Notes under the pieces: model-generated
Database searches by the model: none
What the model saw: only the letters and a program-made list of their open reading frames with translations
What the model was told of the DNA's origin: nothing
Assembly (NCBI GenBank): GCA_030532245.1
Contig: JAUNLN010000001.1
Span: 1-64,000 of the forward strand
Reading direction: 5' to 3'
From: Actinomycetaceae bacterium
GTDB lineage: Bacteria > Actinomycetota > Actinomycetes > Actinomycetales > Actinomycetaceae
DNA: 64,000 nt
Shown: piece by piece, positions 1-9,254 of the stretch
How positions within the stretch are numbered: the first letter of the stretch is position 1
Layout: each line of letters begins with the position of its first letter
Program-made: the position numbers and the translations under genes

Positions 1-121
1 CAGGAGGGAACGTCACTGCGGGGGGCTCCATTACTGTCTTCATAAAACCAGAATGGCAGATATTCGAAATAATCGCAATGGCTATTTTGGTTCTGTGGAA
101 ACTGCCCAGAGAACACTCGGT
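1..121. other. Window edge, no assignable gene
   Basis: This is the sequence just downstream of the minus-strand ATP-binding protein gene. A plus-strand reading frame begins near position 53, but it runs on antisense to that gene and its product resembles nothing I recognise. I see no convincing terminator hairpin here. Confidence 0.4.
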
Positions 122-1216
122 TTACGCCTGCGCGCGCTCGTAGGTTGTTGTTCGCACCCCTTGCCCGCCCTGCATAGAGACTATGCCTGCGGTTTGCATT
201 TTCTTCAGTGCATATGTGACCTGTCGTTGGCTGAGGCCAGTTCGCGCAACGATGTCGGCCACTCCCGCAGCTTGCGCGAGTGCTTCCCAAATAGCGAGGC
301 CGTTCGAAATGTTTGCCAAAGCCTCATCGGGAAACAAGGTGGTGCCCTCTCTGTGAGTATCGGGAGCGGCGACTCCGGTGCGAGTCCTACCGCGGAAGAG
401 CTTCGCCGTAAAACTAACGCCGGTGTCTACGAGTTCGGGTTCGGGCAGACCTGCGGTTTCGAACCTGTAGAGCATTTCGGGAATGCCGCCGCCTTCACCT
501 TCGATGATTCGTTCGCCCTTCGGTAGGGTGATTAGTTTGCAGAGGTCGTAGAGCACTTGGTTGACGGCGCTCTTGTCGCCGCGGTGTCGGAGCCTGTCCG
601 TGGTTGTCCCCCAAAGTCCGCCTGGGTTTGTGATGACGAGTAGCTCGTTTGTGAGGCGAATTTCAATGTTCTTGGAAGAGGTTAACGCTTCTAGGCTTCT
701 ATGAACTAGAGCGTTTGAGATGATTTCGCGAATGCCGATGAGGGGGAACTCTGGCCGATCCACAGCATGACCATCTGGACGGTACACAATCTCGGTAGAT
801 GCGTTACGCGCAATCCAGTCAACCGCGCCTACAAGCATGTCCGAAAGTGGCCCGTCAAGATCAACAGGATCGCGTAGCCTTTCGCTCCCTCCGAGAGGCA
901 ACTGAACTGCGGCAGTAATCTTCAAACTTGGCAGAAACTCCTGCGGATAGTTTCCGAGCGCGTAAAGCCCTGCAACCGTAACCTCACCCGACTGAGTCAG
1001 AACACCCTTCGCCTTTAAAACCCGCTCATCCGAAAGATTGCGCAGTCGCCGAGACTGCTCCTTCGCGTTGGCAATCACCTGCTCAACCAGTGCAGGATCC
1101 AAATGCTCAATCGTCGCTTCAGGAACTGGATCGCGATCATACTGAGGACGCCCGACCTGATCCTTCGACTCCTGAACTTGGGCGGGCTGCTCGTCATTAG
1201 GCTTTGCACGTTCCAT
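122..1216 (-). CDS. ATP-binding regulator-like protein lacking its N-terminal AlbA_2 domain
   Basis: The product (364 aa) matches the C-terminal part of the AlbA_2/HATPase_c_4 family, the Schlafen-like bacterial ATP-binding proteins often annotated as transcriptional regulators. The segment DRDPVPEATIEHLDPALV is the usual junction after the AlbA_2 domain. It is followed by a GHKL-type ATPase region (IREIISNALVHRS near residue 165, then NPGGLWG and EGGGIPEM) and a C-terminal winged-helix-like stretch (TGLSQRQVTYALKKM). The roughly 180-residue AlbA_2 domain expected in front is absent, and the DNA upstream is non-coding and repeat-rich. No Shine-Dalgarno sequence precedes the ATG. It may be a 5'-truncated remnant or a short DNA-binding ATPase that regulates itself through the upstream repeats. 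Family assignment is fairly secure; function is not. Confidence 0.7.
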   Translation of the reverse strand: MERAKPNDEQPAQVQESKDQVGRPQYDRDPVPEATIEHLDPALVEQVIANAKEQSRRLRNLSDERVLKAKGVLTQSGEVTVAGLYALGNYPQEFLPSLKITAAVQLPLGGSERLRDPVDLDGPLSDMLVGAVDWIARNASTEIVYRPDGHAVDRPEFPLIGIREIISNALVHRSLEALTSSKNIEIRLTNELLVITNPGGLWGTTTDRLRHRGDKSAVNQVLYDLCKLITLPKGERIIEGEGGGIPEMLYRFETAGLPEPELVDTGVSFTAKLFRGRTRTGVAAPDTHREGTTLFPDEALANISNGLAIWEALAQAAGVADIVARTGLSQRQVTYALKKMQTAGIVSMQGGQGVRTTTYERAQA

Positions 1217-1258
1217 GTATATCTATGTATATCTTGTATGTTTGCGTGTGTATTTTGT
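1215..1258. repeat. Proximal TGTATAT/TGTATGT direct-repeat array
   Basis: Two perfect tandem copies of ATGTATATCT (1215-1224 and 1225-1234) are followed by TGTATGTTTG and a degenerate TGTGTATTTT, in about 10-bp steps. The array covers the start codon of the ATP-binding protein gene. The roughly one-turn spacing suits a cooperative DNA-binding protein. Confidence 0.6.
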
Positions 1259-1333
1259 CGATCATTTCATGAGGGTACGGCTCGCAAACCCCTGTATTTC
1301 AAGGGTTTACACAATCGCAACAAATGCACACAG

Positions 1334-1408
1334 ACATACAATCAAATGTACAAATTTTGTATGTTTCGTGTATGTCTTGTATGTCTGTTTGTATATTTGC
1401 GTATATCT
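1334..1408. repeat. Distal TGTATGT array with inverted copy
   Basis: TGTATGT-like units begin near 1358, 1369, 1378, 1390 and 1400, about 9-12 bp apart. An inverted copy ACATACAA lies at 1334-1341 opposite TTGTATGT at 1357-1364. Together with the proximal array these flank the roughly 200-bp leader of the ATP-binding protein gene. It resembles a multi-site operator or an iteron cluster. Confidence 0.6.
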
Positions 1409-1416
1409 CGGGTCTG

Positions 1417-1947
1417 TTACTTCGCTAGTTGCTGCTTTACGTGCGTGACGATCGCGTCGGCTGCGGATTCTATTGTTTCTAGGGTTTCTTCAAAGTCGCT
1501 TTGGTCGCCGTACCAGGGGTCGGGAACGTCCATGTCGCGCCTGCGAGTCGCGCCCTCAAACTTCGGGTCGAAGGAGCGGAACATGCGAATATCCGTAGCA
1601 TGAGGGTCACCGACCGCAGGGTTCTCCTCAACATCCACACCCGCCCGATCCGCGAGGGTTTCTAGGCGGCTCATGTGGTGGGATGTCATGGCGAGGATGA
1701 GGTCGTAGTCGGCGATTTGGTGTGCTTGCACTTGTTTCGCGGAGTGGTTGGGCACGTCGTAGCCGGCTCTGCGGAGGGTTTTTTGGGCGCGGTAGTCGAT
1801 GGGGTTGCCGTGTTCTTCGTCGGAGATGCCGGCGGATTCTACGATGGCGTCAACGCCTTCTTCCTGGAGTCGTTGATTGAGTACGACTTGGGCCATTGCG
1901 GAGCGGCAGATGTTGCCTGTGCACACCATGAGGAGTCGGTAGGTCAT
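1417..1947 (-). CDS. Low-molecular-weight protein-tyrosine phosphatase
   Basis: This 176-aa protein has the hallmark P-loop CTGNICRS at residues 9-16, with nucleophile Cys9 and Arg15 in the C-x5-R pattern. The general-acid loop DVPDPWYGD sits near residue 140. Both are diagnostic of the LMW-PTP family (PtpA/Wzb type), cytosolic enzymes that remove phosphate from tyrosine residues or from free arsenate/phospho-substrates. Length is normal for actinobacterial members. It is transcribed toward the repeat-rich leader of the next gene and stands apart from any capsule locus, so its substrate cannot be inferred. The ribosome binding site is weak. The assignment is secure; the symbol is left blank because several paralogue names exist. 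Confidence 0.9.
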   Translation of the reverse strand: MTYRLLMVCTGNICRSAMAQVVLNQRLQEEGVDAIVESAGISDEEHGNPIDYRAQKTLRRAGYDVPNHSAKQVQAHQIADYDLILAMTSHHMSRLETLADRAGVDVEENPAVGDPHATDIRMFRSFDPKFEGATRRRDMDVPDPWYGDQSDFEETLETIESAADAIVTHVKQQLAK

Positions 1948-2077
1948 AGGCAGAGTCTAACAATCCAACCTACACAGGTCTCCACCGGCCTTCAGCAGCC
2001 TGCGCAGACACCGATCTATTCCAGACAAGGATTGCTGAGGGAACCGAGGCGGGGAACACTTTGGCTAGAGAATATGC

Positions 2078-2116
2078 GTGTTGGGAGACGAGTCACTTGG
2101 ACTCCTCTCCCAACAC
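2078..2116 (-). terminator. Hairpin terminator after the VWA adhesin gene
   Basis: An 11-bp perfect inverted repeat (GTGTTGGGAGA / TCTCCCAACAC) with an inner GAGTC/GACTC extension forms a long stem just downstream of the adhesin stop codon. There is only a weak T-run. Confidence 0.7.
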
Positions 2117-2140
2117 CGAAATAGAGTTAGCGCCGCGCTG

Positions 2141-4765
2141 CTAGTTTGCCCGACGTCGGTTGACGTAGGCTCCGAAAACGGCGAGACCTCCTACGACGAG
2201 TAACCCACCTGCGAGAATGTAGGCACCACTACCTAGGCTTCCCGTCAACGGGAGCATCGGGCTAGTTACCTTGGCATTCTCAATATCACCAAGCTGTACT
2301 TGCAGATCCTTCGCGTTCTCGTCAATGGTGAACTTGTGTGGAGCTCGATCAAGAACGTATCCAGCAGGTGCTGAAGTCTCTATAAGCTCATATTTGCCCC
2401 ATTGGAGGCCTTCAATCCTGAACTTGCCTGCATCCGGATTCTTGTCTGCTACCGCATCACATTCGCCCTCGGTCTCGGGCGTGCAATCCACGATGTCTAG
2501 AATCTTGTAACCGTTAAGCCAGAGCTCCCACTCAGACCCGCCAAGAGTCTCGCCTTCGGTACCTCCCTTCGCGACCTTGTTCCATGTAACAGCACCGGGC
2601 TTTTCGTTGAGAGTGTTCGTGACCGTAACTGTCGCCACCTGCCCCTCCTGGGCGATGTGCAGAGACTGCGCCTCGGGGTTCGTTGGATCATAGGTGACCA
2701 GAGACTCCTTCTCATAACTGTCTCCGCTGGCGAGGATTACCTGATCCTCCGTTACCGAACACTTCGAACCGAGCGGAATCTCGTCGACAGCAGGTTGCCC
2801 CTCATCTGGGATGAGCTTCGCGTCCACAGAGTTTCCGTCCCACGTGAGACCCTTCGTAGTCCACTTACCTGAGGCAGTCACAAGATCTTTCTCGCCTGCA
2901 GGAATGACACACTCGTACGTGCCTGAGTATGTGAGTGACTTAGCCTTACCCAGGGCAGTACCTTCGAGCTTCTTCGTAATCCCCAATGCTCCAACCTTGG
3001 GCCGATTCTCGACAACAACCTCACTATCATTGTCACCCAGCTGCAGGTTCAAGGTTTTAGCTTCAGTTCCATTCACCTTGATAGTGGCATAGAAGTCTGC
3101 GGGGTTTCCCGATTGAACGCCTGACTCTTCGAAAGTGTAGGTACCAGCAGGGAAGGCATACTTACCAGTAGGGAATTCTCCTTCACTATTAGCCGGCATC
3201 TCAAGATATTTCTTCGAACTCTGGTCGCTCTTCGTGTTTAATACGAACTCTTTTTCGTATCCACGGGCCCCTGTAGCTTTAACAGTGAAGTTCCGATCTG
3301 CCTTCAGCTCAGTCTTGCCGTCAACATCGTAGAGAACCTTCTCAATAGTGACGAACGTCGGGTCTACGGTTGGGACAGGGAATTTCTCCACCATCTCAGT
3401 GCCACCAACATTCGTGTACGTGATTTTTGCGTCGCCGTTGGTCGAGTACTTTCCGTCCGTTGTCTGCGCATCGAAAATTGCGTCATTAATCGTGACACGG
3501 TAGTTCAACTCCGCGTACTTAACTCCCGGATGCCCCTCAACCGGACTGACTAGAGTGCCCACATTCCACGAGATAGTCTTCGTTTCCTCGTTGTAACTAG
3601 CGTCTGCCATAACGGGCACAGAGTTAATCTGCTCTAGATGGGAGGCAGGAATCTCAAAACCTGCACCCATAGGATCTACAACCGTCGAGTTTTGCACCGC
3701 TGAGTTGATCGCACCCGCGATCTCCTTGAATACACCTTGCAGGCTGGCCGTGTCCGCCTCGTAAGAATTCGTGCTGGACGAAATAGCATCCATTACCGGC
3801 TTACCCTGCTTGTCGAGTTCAAGACCAACGGCCCACACCGTATATCCGTCGCCCTTGGCAAAACTAGATTCAGCAATCGCAGAGTTGCCGTGACTGTAGA
3901 AGCGGATGATTTCCTTTTTGTCTGAATCTCCACCAACTTCGATCGTGGAATGTATCTTCCAACTTGCGGTGCCATCTCCTGCAATCTCGGGGTAGTTGTA
4001 GGCTGATTCAGGCACATCTGAGCGGGTCTCGTAATAGTCAAGATGGTCGGGGCTATCGACGAACTGGAAATAGTCCTCGGGGTTGTGGAAGTCATACGAA
4101 AACGTCGGGAGCCCATCCGACAAGAGAACAATATGCTTGTGATCCGCCTGCGACTCGTCCAGAATTTTGCGAGCTTGCCTGATACCAGCCTGGGTAAAGG
4201 TTCCTTCCTCCTTGCTTTCCAGACCATCAATTGCCACCTTGAGATCACTTACGTTATCCGTAAGTTCCTGGACCGTGGTGGCGTTATTCGCAAATGACAC
4301 GACCGCAATACGCGAGGTTCCTTGACTGATGGCATCAGTGCCGAGCAGTTTATCTACAAAATCATTTGCGGCAGCTCTTGCCTTAACAATGCGATCCTGA
4401 TTGGGCTCCCTACCCATAGTGTCTGAAATGTCTATCACGAGAACAACATCAGACTTAGTCATCGCGTCTTTGCCCTCTACGCGGAGCGTCACATCCCACG
4501 TGTTAAGCGTTCCATCGACGTGAGTGGCTTCCTTAAAGAGCATCACCTCACCCTCAGTCGATGGGTGATCAACGCCGATAATGGGCCCGTTCTCAGGGCT
4601 AACCCCGGGAACATCCGCTACGACTCCTGAAGCCGAATCTTCTAGATTCGTCACCTCTCCATCTTGCGCAAGCGCATACCCGGGCACAAACCAAGTGATC
4701 AAAGTCAGGATTAACCCAAATACCAAGAGCGAATAAACACTGCGACGCCGCGTAACCACGTTCAT
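2141..4765 (-). CDS. VWA-domain pilus-tip-type adhesin, LPLTG-anchored
   Basis: Secreted, wall-anchored protein. The start at 4765 gives a basic signal peptide (MNVVTRRRS followed by a hydrophobic stretch ending GYALAQ); a GTG in the same frame at 4816 is possible but adds a non-signal extension. A von Willebrand type A domain follows, with the metal-site motif VLVIDISDTMG and a second LLSDGLPT segment. Next come immunoglobulin-like Cna_B/SpaA domains, which probably form isopeptide bonds, including a terminal SpaA repeat with the E-box-like YELIETSAPAGY. The protein ends in LPLTG, a hydrophobic helix and NRRRAN. VWA plus SpaA is the architecture of tip pilins such as RrgA. Two other SpaA adhesins and a pilus sortase lie 12-20 kb away. 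Polymerisation or ligand binding is not shown by sequence. Confidence 0.88.
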   Translation of the reverse strand: MNVVTRRRSVYSLLVFGLILTLITWFVPGYALAQDGEVTNLEDSASGVVADVPGVSPENGPIIGVDHPSTEGEVMLFKEATHVDGTLNTWDVTLRVEGKDAMTKSDVVLVIDISDTMGREPNQDRIVKARAAANDFVDKLLGTDAISQGTSRIAVVSFANNATTVQELTDNVSDLKVAIDGLESKEEGTFTQAGIRQARKILDESQADHKHIVLLSDGLPTFSYDFHNPEDYFQFVDSPDHLDYYETRSDVPESAYNYPEIAGDGTASWKIHSTIEVGGDSDKKEIIRFYSHGNSAIAESSFAKGDGYTVWAVGLELDKQGKPVMDAISSSTNSYEADTASLQGVFKEIAGAINSAVQNSTVVDPMGAGFEIPASHLEQINSVPVMADASYNEETKTISWNVGTLVSPVEGHPGVKYAELNYRVTINDAIFDAQTTDGKYSTNGDAKITYTNVGGTEMVEKFPVPTVDPTFVTIEKVLYDVDGKTELKADRNFTVKATGARGYEKEFVLNTKSDQSSKKYLEMPANSEGEFPTGKYAFPAGTYTFEESGVQSGNPADFYATIKVNGTEAKTLNLQLGDNDSEVVVENRPKVGALGITKKLEGTALGKAKSLTYSGTYECVIPAGEKDLVTASGKWTTKGLTWDGNSVDAKLIPDEGQPAVDEIPLGSKCSVTEDQVILASGDSYEKESLVTYDPTNPEAQSLHIAQEGQVATVTVTNTLNEKPGAVTWNKVAKGGTEGETLGGSEWELWLNGYKILDIVDCTPETEGECDAVADKNPDAGKFRIEGLQWGKYELIETSAPAGYVLDRAPHKFTIDENAKDLQVQLGDIENAKVTSPMLPLTGSLGSGAYILAGGLLVVGGLAVFGAYVNRRRAN

Positions 4766-5192
4766 CTCCTCATCCAGGTCGACCCAAAAGTACGTAAAGC
4801 CGACCGGAACCCGCACTCCAGCAAAGTGCGACTAAAGTCCTACTTATTGCTTTCGTTGCAGAATTTAGCACTCAAAAACGCTAAATAAGGAGATTCTCTC
4901 GGCGTAACGAAACTTTCTTTACTAACCCTCGATGTGCGGACGATAAGTTCGTCACAATCAGTCAGTTTTGGCAGATTAAAAGAGTGTGCGGCGTCGCATT
5001 TTGTCTAGATATCACTACTTTCGCAGCGGAATTAAAGGGAAAACCGTCCCCGCTCGCATCTGTTATAACGATTTGATAACACTTTTGGCAAAATTGAGTT
5101 TGACTTGACTCTTAGTTGGTGATAACTAACTCTCTTCACCCTCGAAGTATCAGCGCCTCTCATCCGCATTCGGGGAGGAGTCCTCGTGGGAG
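4766..5192. promoter_or_regulatory. Upstream region of the VWA adhesin gene
   Basis: There are 427 bp without a gene, more AT-rich than the flanks. On the minus strand it must carry the adhesin promoter. A perfect palindrome TTAGTT-N6-AACTAA lies at 5112-5129, a candidate operator. A short inverted repeat (GGAGGAGT at 5174-5181, ACTCCTCC at 5205-5212) spans the stop codon of the metallopeptidase gene and may help terminate it. Confidence 0.4.
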
Positions 5193-7262
5193 CTAGTTCT
5201 CCAAACTCCTCCTCCGAATCACCAGCGCCACAAGCCCTGCAACCAGCAACAAGCCTGCCGCAACGATCACCCCAGAAACTTCGAACCCAGTCCTCGCCAG
5301 CTTCCCGCCCTCTTCACCATTCGAAGCCTCTACCGTCGACGCGCTCACCGACACCTCCACCTCGGCGACGCTCTCCGTCTCCTCCACACTCGAAGCACCC
5401 GTCACAGACGAGCCCTCCACCGACAAAGACTCGCCACTCACCTGTTCACCCGATGAGGGCTGCTCAGACACTCCCGACTCGCTCGGGGTAGCCGACTCCC
5501 CCACCTCAGACCCCGCGGTCGTCTGCCCAGCCGGAGGCAACACCACAATCCCAGGCTCCGCCGCATTAAACGAAACCAGCGCAGACATATCCGTACGGTT
5601 CAACTTCAAATCATAAGCACGCGCCGCAAACGTGTGAGAAGCACCGTCATCCACAAAAGGAACACTCACCCGATCCTCAGACGCAAACGCCACGAGCTTC
5701 CCATCCATAAACACTTCATAACCCAAACGAGCTTCGTCGCGGCCCAAATCGTCAGCCAACGTCACGGTTGCGCGACCATCCGCATACTCCACGTTCGCCA
5801 CGCGCGGCGCACTCAAATCCGCAAACGTCTCCTGAACGCGAGCAGCCTTCGTCCACATGTACCACGTCTTCAAATTGGCAGGGCGCTCCGGAATCCCCGC
5901 ATCCGCGATCGCCGCCCGCACGGCCTCCCTGTTCGCCTCCTGATCCGCAACACTCGACCAGCGGTAGTCGAAATAGTGGTGACGGTCAAAATGCTCCGTC
6001 AAATCAAACCCGAGCACGTAAGAAGAAAGCACGACGAGCCGCTGCTCCGTCGACAACTCCGGGAAAAGCGCGTCATCACGCGCAGCATCCTGGAACTTAG
6101 GCCAAAACTCAGGGTCATACAGGTGCAACTGCCAAAAGATCGCGAGATTCGAAATCGCCTTAGAGTTCTGCGCGTAATCATCCAACGCGTTCTGCGTGAA
6201 AAGCGTGTTGTACTGGCTGGGCGTCACACGGTCGTTTTGCCCCTGCAACACCACCTGAGCGTAATTCGCCCACATGTTATTCGTAACCTCAGGCCACTTC
6301 GCCCCCATGAGGTCGATCTGGTGGCCAAGCTCGTGGCTCATCGCCCACCCGTAGCTCTCCGCGTTGAAGTAGTTATTCATCGACCCCTCACCGAACCCGG
6401 TGTGATCGTTCATCGCGTACGCAAAAACTCCGCGCGGCATCGACATTGCGCGCACCATCTGACGCGGCGCGTGAATCCACTCCTTCACATCCACATATTC
6501 GGCGCCAAACTCGCTCAGCCCCGAAAACTTAAGCAAATCCTGGTAACGCTGCTTATGGAAGTCGAGAGTCGCCTGCGGGCTCTTACCGTTCAAGAAAATC
6601 TCTGCGTTGGCGAGCGTGCCCGTCATGATCACCCAGTCGCTAGACAGCTCCACAATTGAGGCGTATTCCCCCGGATTTTCCTCCACCTTCTGCTTGTATT
6701 CGGTGAGGTACTGCGTGAACTCCTCCGGATCGCCACCATCCTCGAAGTAGGGGAAACGGTATGCTCCCGCGATGCGCACGCGCGGCGCCTCCGACTGCTC
6801 GGCCGGCGTGTACGGGTTCTCAAAGTAAATCGGGCCGCCCGCAACCACGCCTGCGGGGTTAAGAATCTGCGGAACCGTAACCACATTCTCGCCGGGCTCC
6901 AACTGGACCTTGCGATTCCACTCAGAGAACTTACCCTGAGCCTGCGAGAACACGATCTTCGGCAACGGCTCGCCCTCGTTCGCCTCCACATAAACGCGCA
7001 CGGTCTGCCCCTGATTCGCCGCGAGACCCGTGGGGATGAGGATACCGCCGAAGCTACTCATCTTCAGCACGTCTTTCGTGTGCGTGCGAACATCTCCCTC
7101 GCGAGGAAGCGTGAAAGCCTCGCCTTCAATACCGTCACTGTAAGCGGGGAGCTCGGGCGTATCCGCGGGATTCTGTGCAATAGCAGGAGATATTTCTACA
7201 AGTGACATCCCACCCAGGAGGATTCCGAGGGTCATAAGGATACGCAAGACGGGGCTCTTCAT
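5193..7262 (-). CDS. M60-like (enhancin-type) zinc metallopeptidase, LARTG-anchored
   Basis: This 689-aa exported protein has an N-terminal signal peptide (hydrophobic residues 8-29, ending SPAIA). The gluzincin motif HELGH is at residues 310-314, with a downstream acidic residue in WPEVTNN, matching the HEXXH...E signature of the M60-like family (enhancin, mucinases such as BT4244-type proteins). These enzymes cleave mucin-type glycoproteins. After the peptidase domain there is a beta-rich domain, then a Ser/Glu/Val-rich low-complexity stalk. The sorting signal is LARTG, a membrane helix and RRRSLEN. LAxTG-type signals are typical substrates of class E housekeeping sortases, and one is encoded at 55.5 kb. 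A role in mucosal glycoprotein degradation is inferred from the family. Confidence 0.9.
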   Translation of the reverse strand: MKSPVLRILMTLGILLGGMSLVEISPAIAQNPADTPELPAYSDGIEGEAFTLPREGDVRTHTKDVLKMSSFGGILIPTGLAANQGQTVRVYVEANEGEPLPKIVFSQAQGKFSEWNRKVQLEPGENVVTVPQILNPAGVVAGGPIYFENPYTPAEQSEAPRVRIAGAYRFPYFEDGGDPEEFTQYLTEYKQKVEENPGEYASIVELSSDWVIMTGTLANAEIFLNGKSPQATLDFHKQRYQDLLKFSGLSEFGAEYVDVKEWIHAPRQMVRAMSMPRGVFAYAMNDHTGFGEGSMNNYFNAESYGWAMSHELGHQIDLMGAKWPEVTNNMWANYAQVVLQGQNDRVTPSQYNTLFTQNALDDYAQNSKAISNLAIFWQLHLYDPEFWPKFQDAARDDALFPELSTEQRLVVLSSYVLGFDLTEHFDRHHYFDYRWSSVADQEANREAVRAAIADAGIPERPANLKTWYMWTKAARVQETFADLSAPRVANVEYADGRATVTLADDLGRDEARLGYEVFMDGKLVAFASEDRVSVPFVDDGASHTFAARAYDLKLNRTDMSALVSFNAAEPGIVVLPPAGQTTAGSEVGESATPSESGVSEQPSSGEQVSGESLSVEGSSVTGASSVEETESVAEVEVSVSASTVEASNGEEGGKLARTGFEVSGVIVAAGLLLVAGLVALVIRRRSLEN

Positions 7263-7414
7263 TGACGGCCTATCTGTGAAACGAAAGCATTACAGAAAAA
7301 ATTTTAACAGCCACAAACCGCGAAATGAAAGTTAGTTAACAAAGTGTCTTGAGTTGCCTCAGACCACAGCATCCCCGTAGCTATTGTCAATAAAATTCAT
7401 CTCTCGACAAAGAC

Positions 7415-7448
7415 TTTGGGGGCGAACCCTTTCGGATTCGCCCCCAAA
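7415..7448 (-). terminator. nrdF terminator
   Basis: A 12-bp perfect stem (TTTGGGGGCGAA / TTCGCCCCCAAA) with a 10-nt loop, just downstream of nrdF in its direction of transcription and followed by a short T-rich stretch. Confidence 0.8.
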
Positions 7449-7479
7449 CTGCCAATGGGTTTCGTCTAGAACTTGTGTT

Positions 7480-8460
<981 letters not shown>

Positions 8461-8500
8461 TCAAGCAACACAAATCAATCAAACAAACAAAAACTAAACG

Positions 8501-9001
8501 CTAAAACTTCCTCGCAGCCACATACGTGCAACCGCCCGCAAGCAAACCCAGCGCAAGCCCCTGACGAACATGCGGCAGACGCTTGCCCGCCCTCTTCCTG
8601 CGCTCACCACGGTTCAAAATGAAGCGCTCCACCACCGAGTTCAACTTCAACACGGCAACCGTGCCCGACGCCGCAATCGCCACCTGAGCTGCCGGATGCA
8701 AATGACCGAGCTGCCTCACCCACAGGTCTTTAACCTCCGCGGACGCATCCAACACATCGTCCTTAGTCACGCCAAGATGATGGTAATACGCCGCGAGCGC
8801 CGCCAGCATCGCGCTCTTCGCCACAAACCTAGTGCCCGAACTGCGCAGACAATCCGGCATCGCGTACCAACCAAACACAAACGAGCCAGCCATCAGAGCC
8901 TCAGACTCGTTCGGATTCTCCACACTCCAATCGTGCAGGCAGGTAAGCGCCTTAGCCACCTCAGCCGAGAAATCAACGTCCAAATCATTAAGCGCGCTCA
9001 T
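8501..9001 (-). CDS. Conserved hypothetical protein, probable membrane-associated
   Basis: A 166-aa protein of unknown function. A strong GGAGGAG ribosome binding site sits 5 nt before the ATG, supporting a real gene. The first two thirds look alpha-helical. A modestly hydrophobic segment (HPAAQVAIAASGTVAVLKL) precedes a basic stretch (NRGERRKRAGKRL). A short hydrophobic C-terminus (GLALGLLAGGCTYVAA) could be a membrane anchor. It is 40 bp upstream of nrdF in the same direction, so the two may form an operon. No recognisable motif ties it to nucleotide metabolism. Confidence 0.65.
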   Translation of the reverse strand: MSALNDLDVDFSAEVAKALTCLHDWSVENPNESEALMAGSFVFGWYAMPDCLRSSGTRFVAKSAMLAALAAYYHHLGVTKDDVLDASAEVKDLWVRQLGHLHPAAQVAIAASGTVAVLKLNSVVERFILNRGERRKRAGKRLPHVRQGLALGLLAGGCTYVAARKF

Positions 9002-9254
9002 GGCTGCTCCTCCAAAAAGGTTCGAAAATACGCTCCTTTCCAGTCTAGTTCAGAGCCACAAACTCAGCCACAGGCACTACCAAAAGCACACCTTAAAGCC
9101 CGCAGGGAACATGACGGGAGGCTTCGTCGAAAACGTTGCAACAAGTGCAACAGAGAGCGTGATGGAAGGCGGCGCAGAAAAGAAGTCGAACAACGGGGCA
9201 GAATATGCGGTAGCACATGCCGCAGAATATATGGCACGAAAGCGTGGCGGGAAC

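Noticed and set aside
1215..1448. A 77-aa cysteine/tyrosine-rich frame through the repeat arrays
   Set aside because: It is produced by translating the TGTATGT repeats (VCLxVYxC), has no ribosome binding site, and is best read as regulatory DNA.
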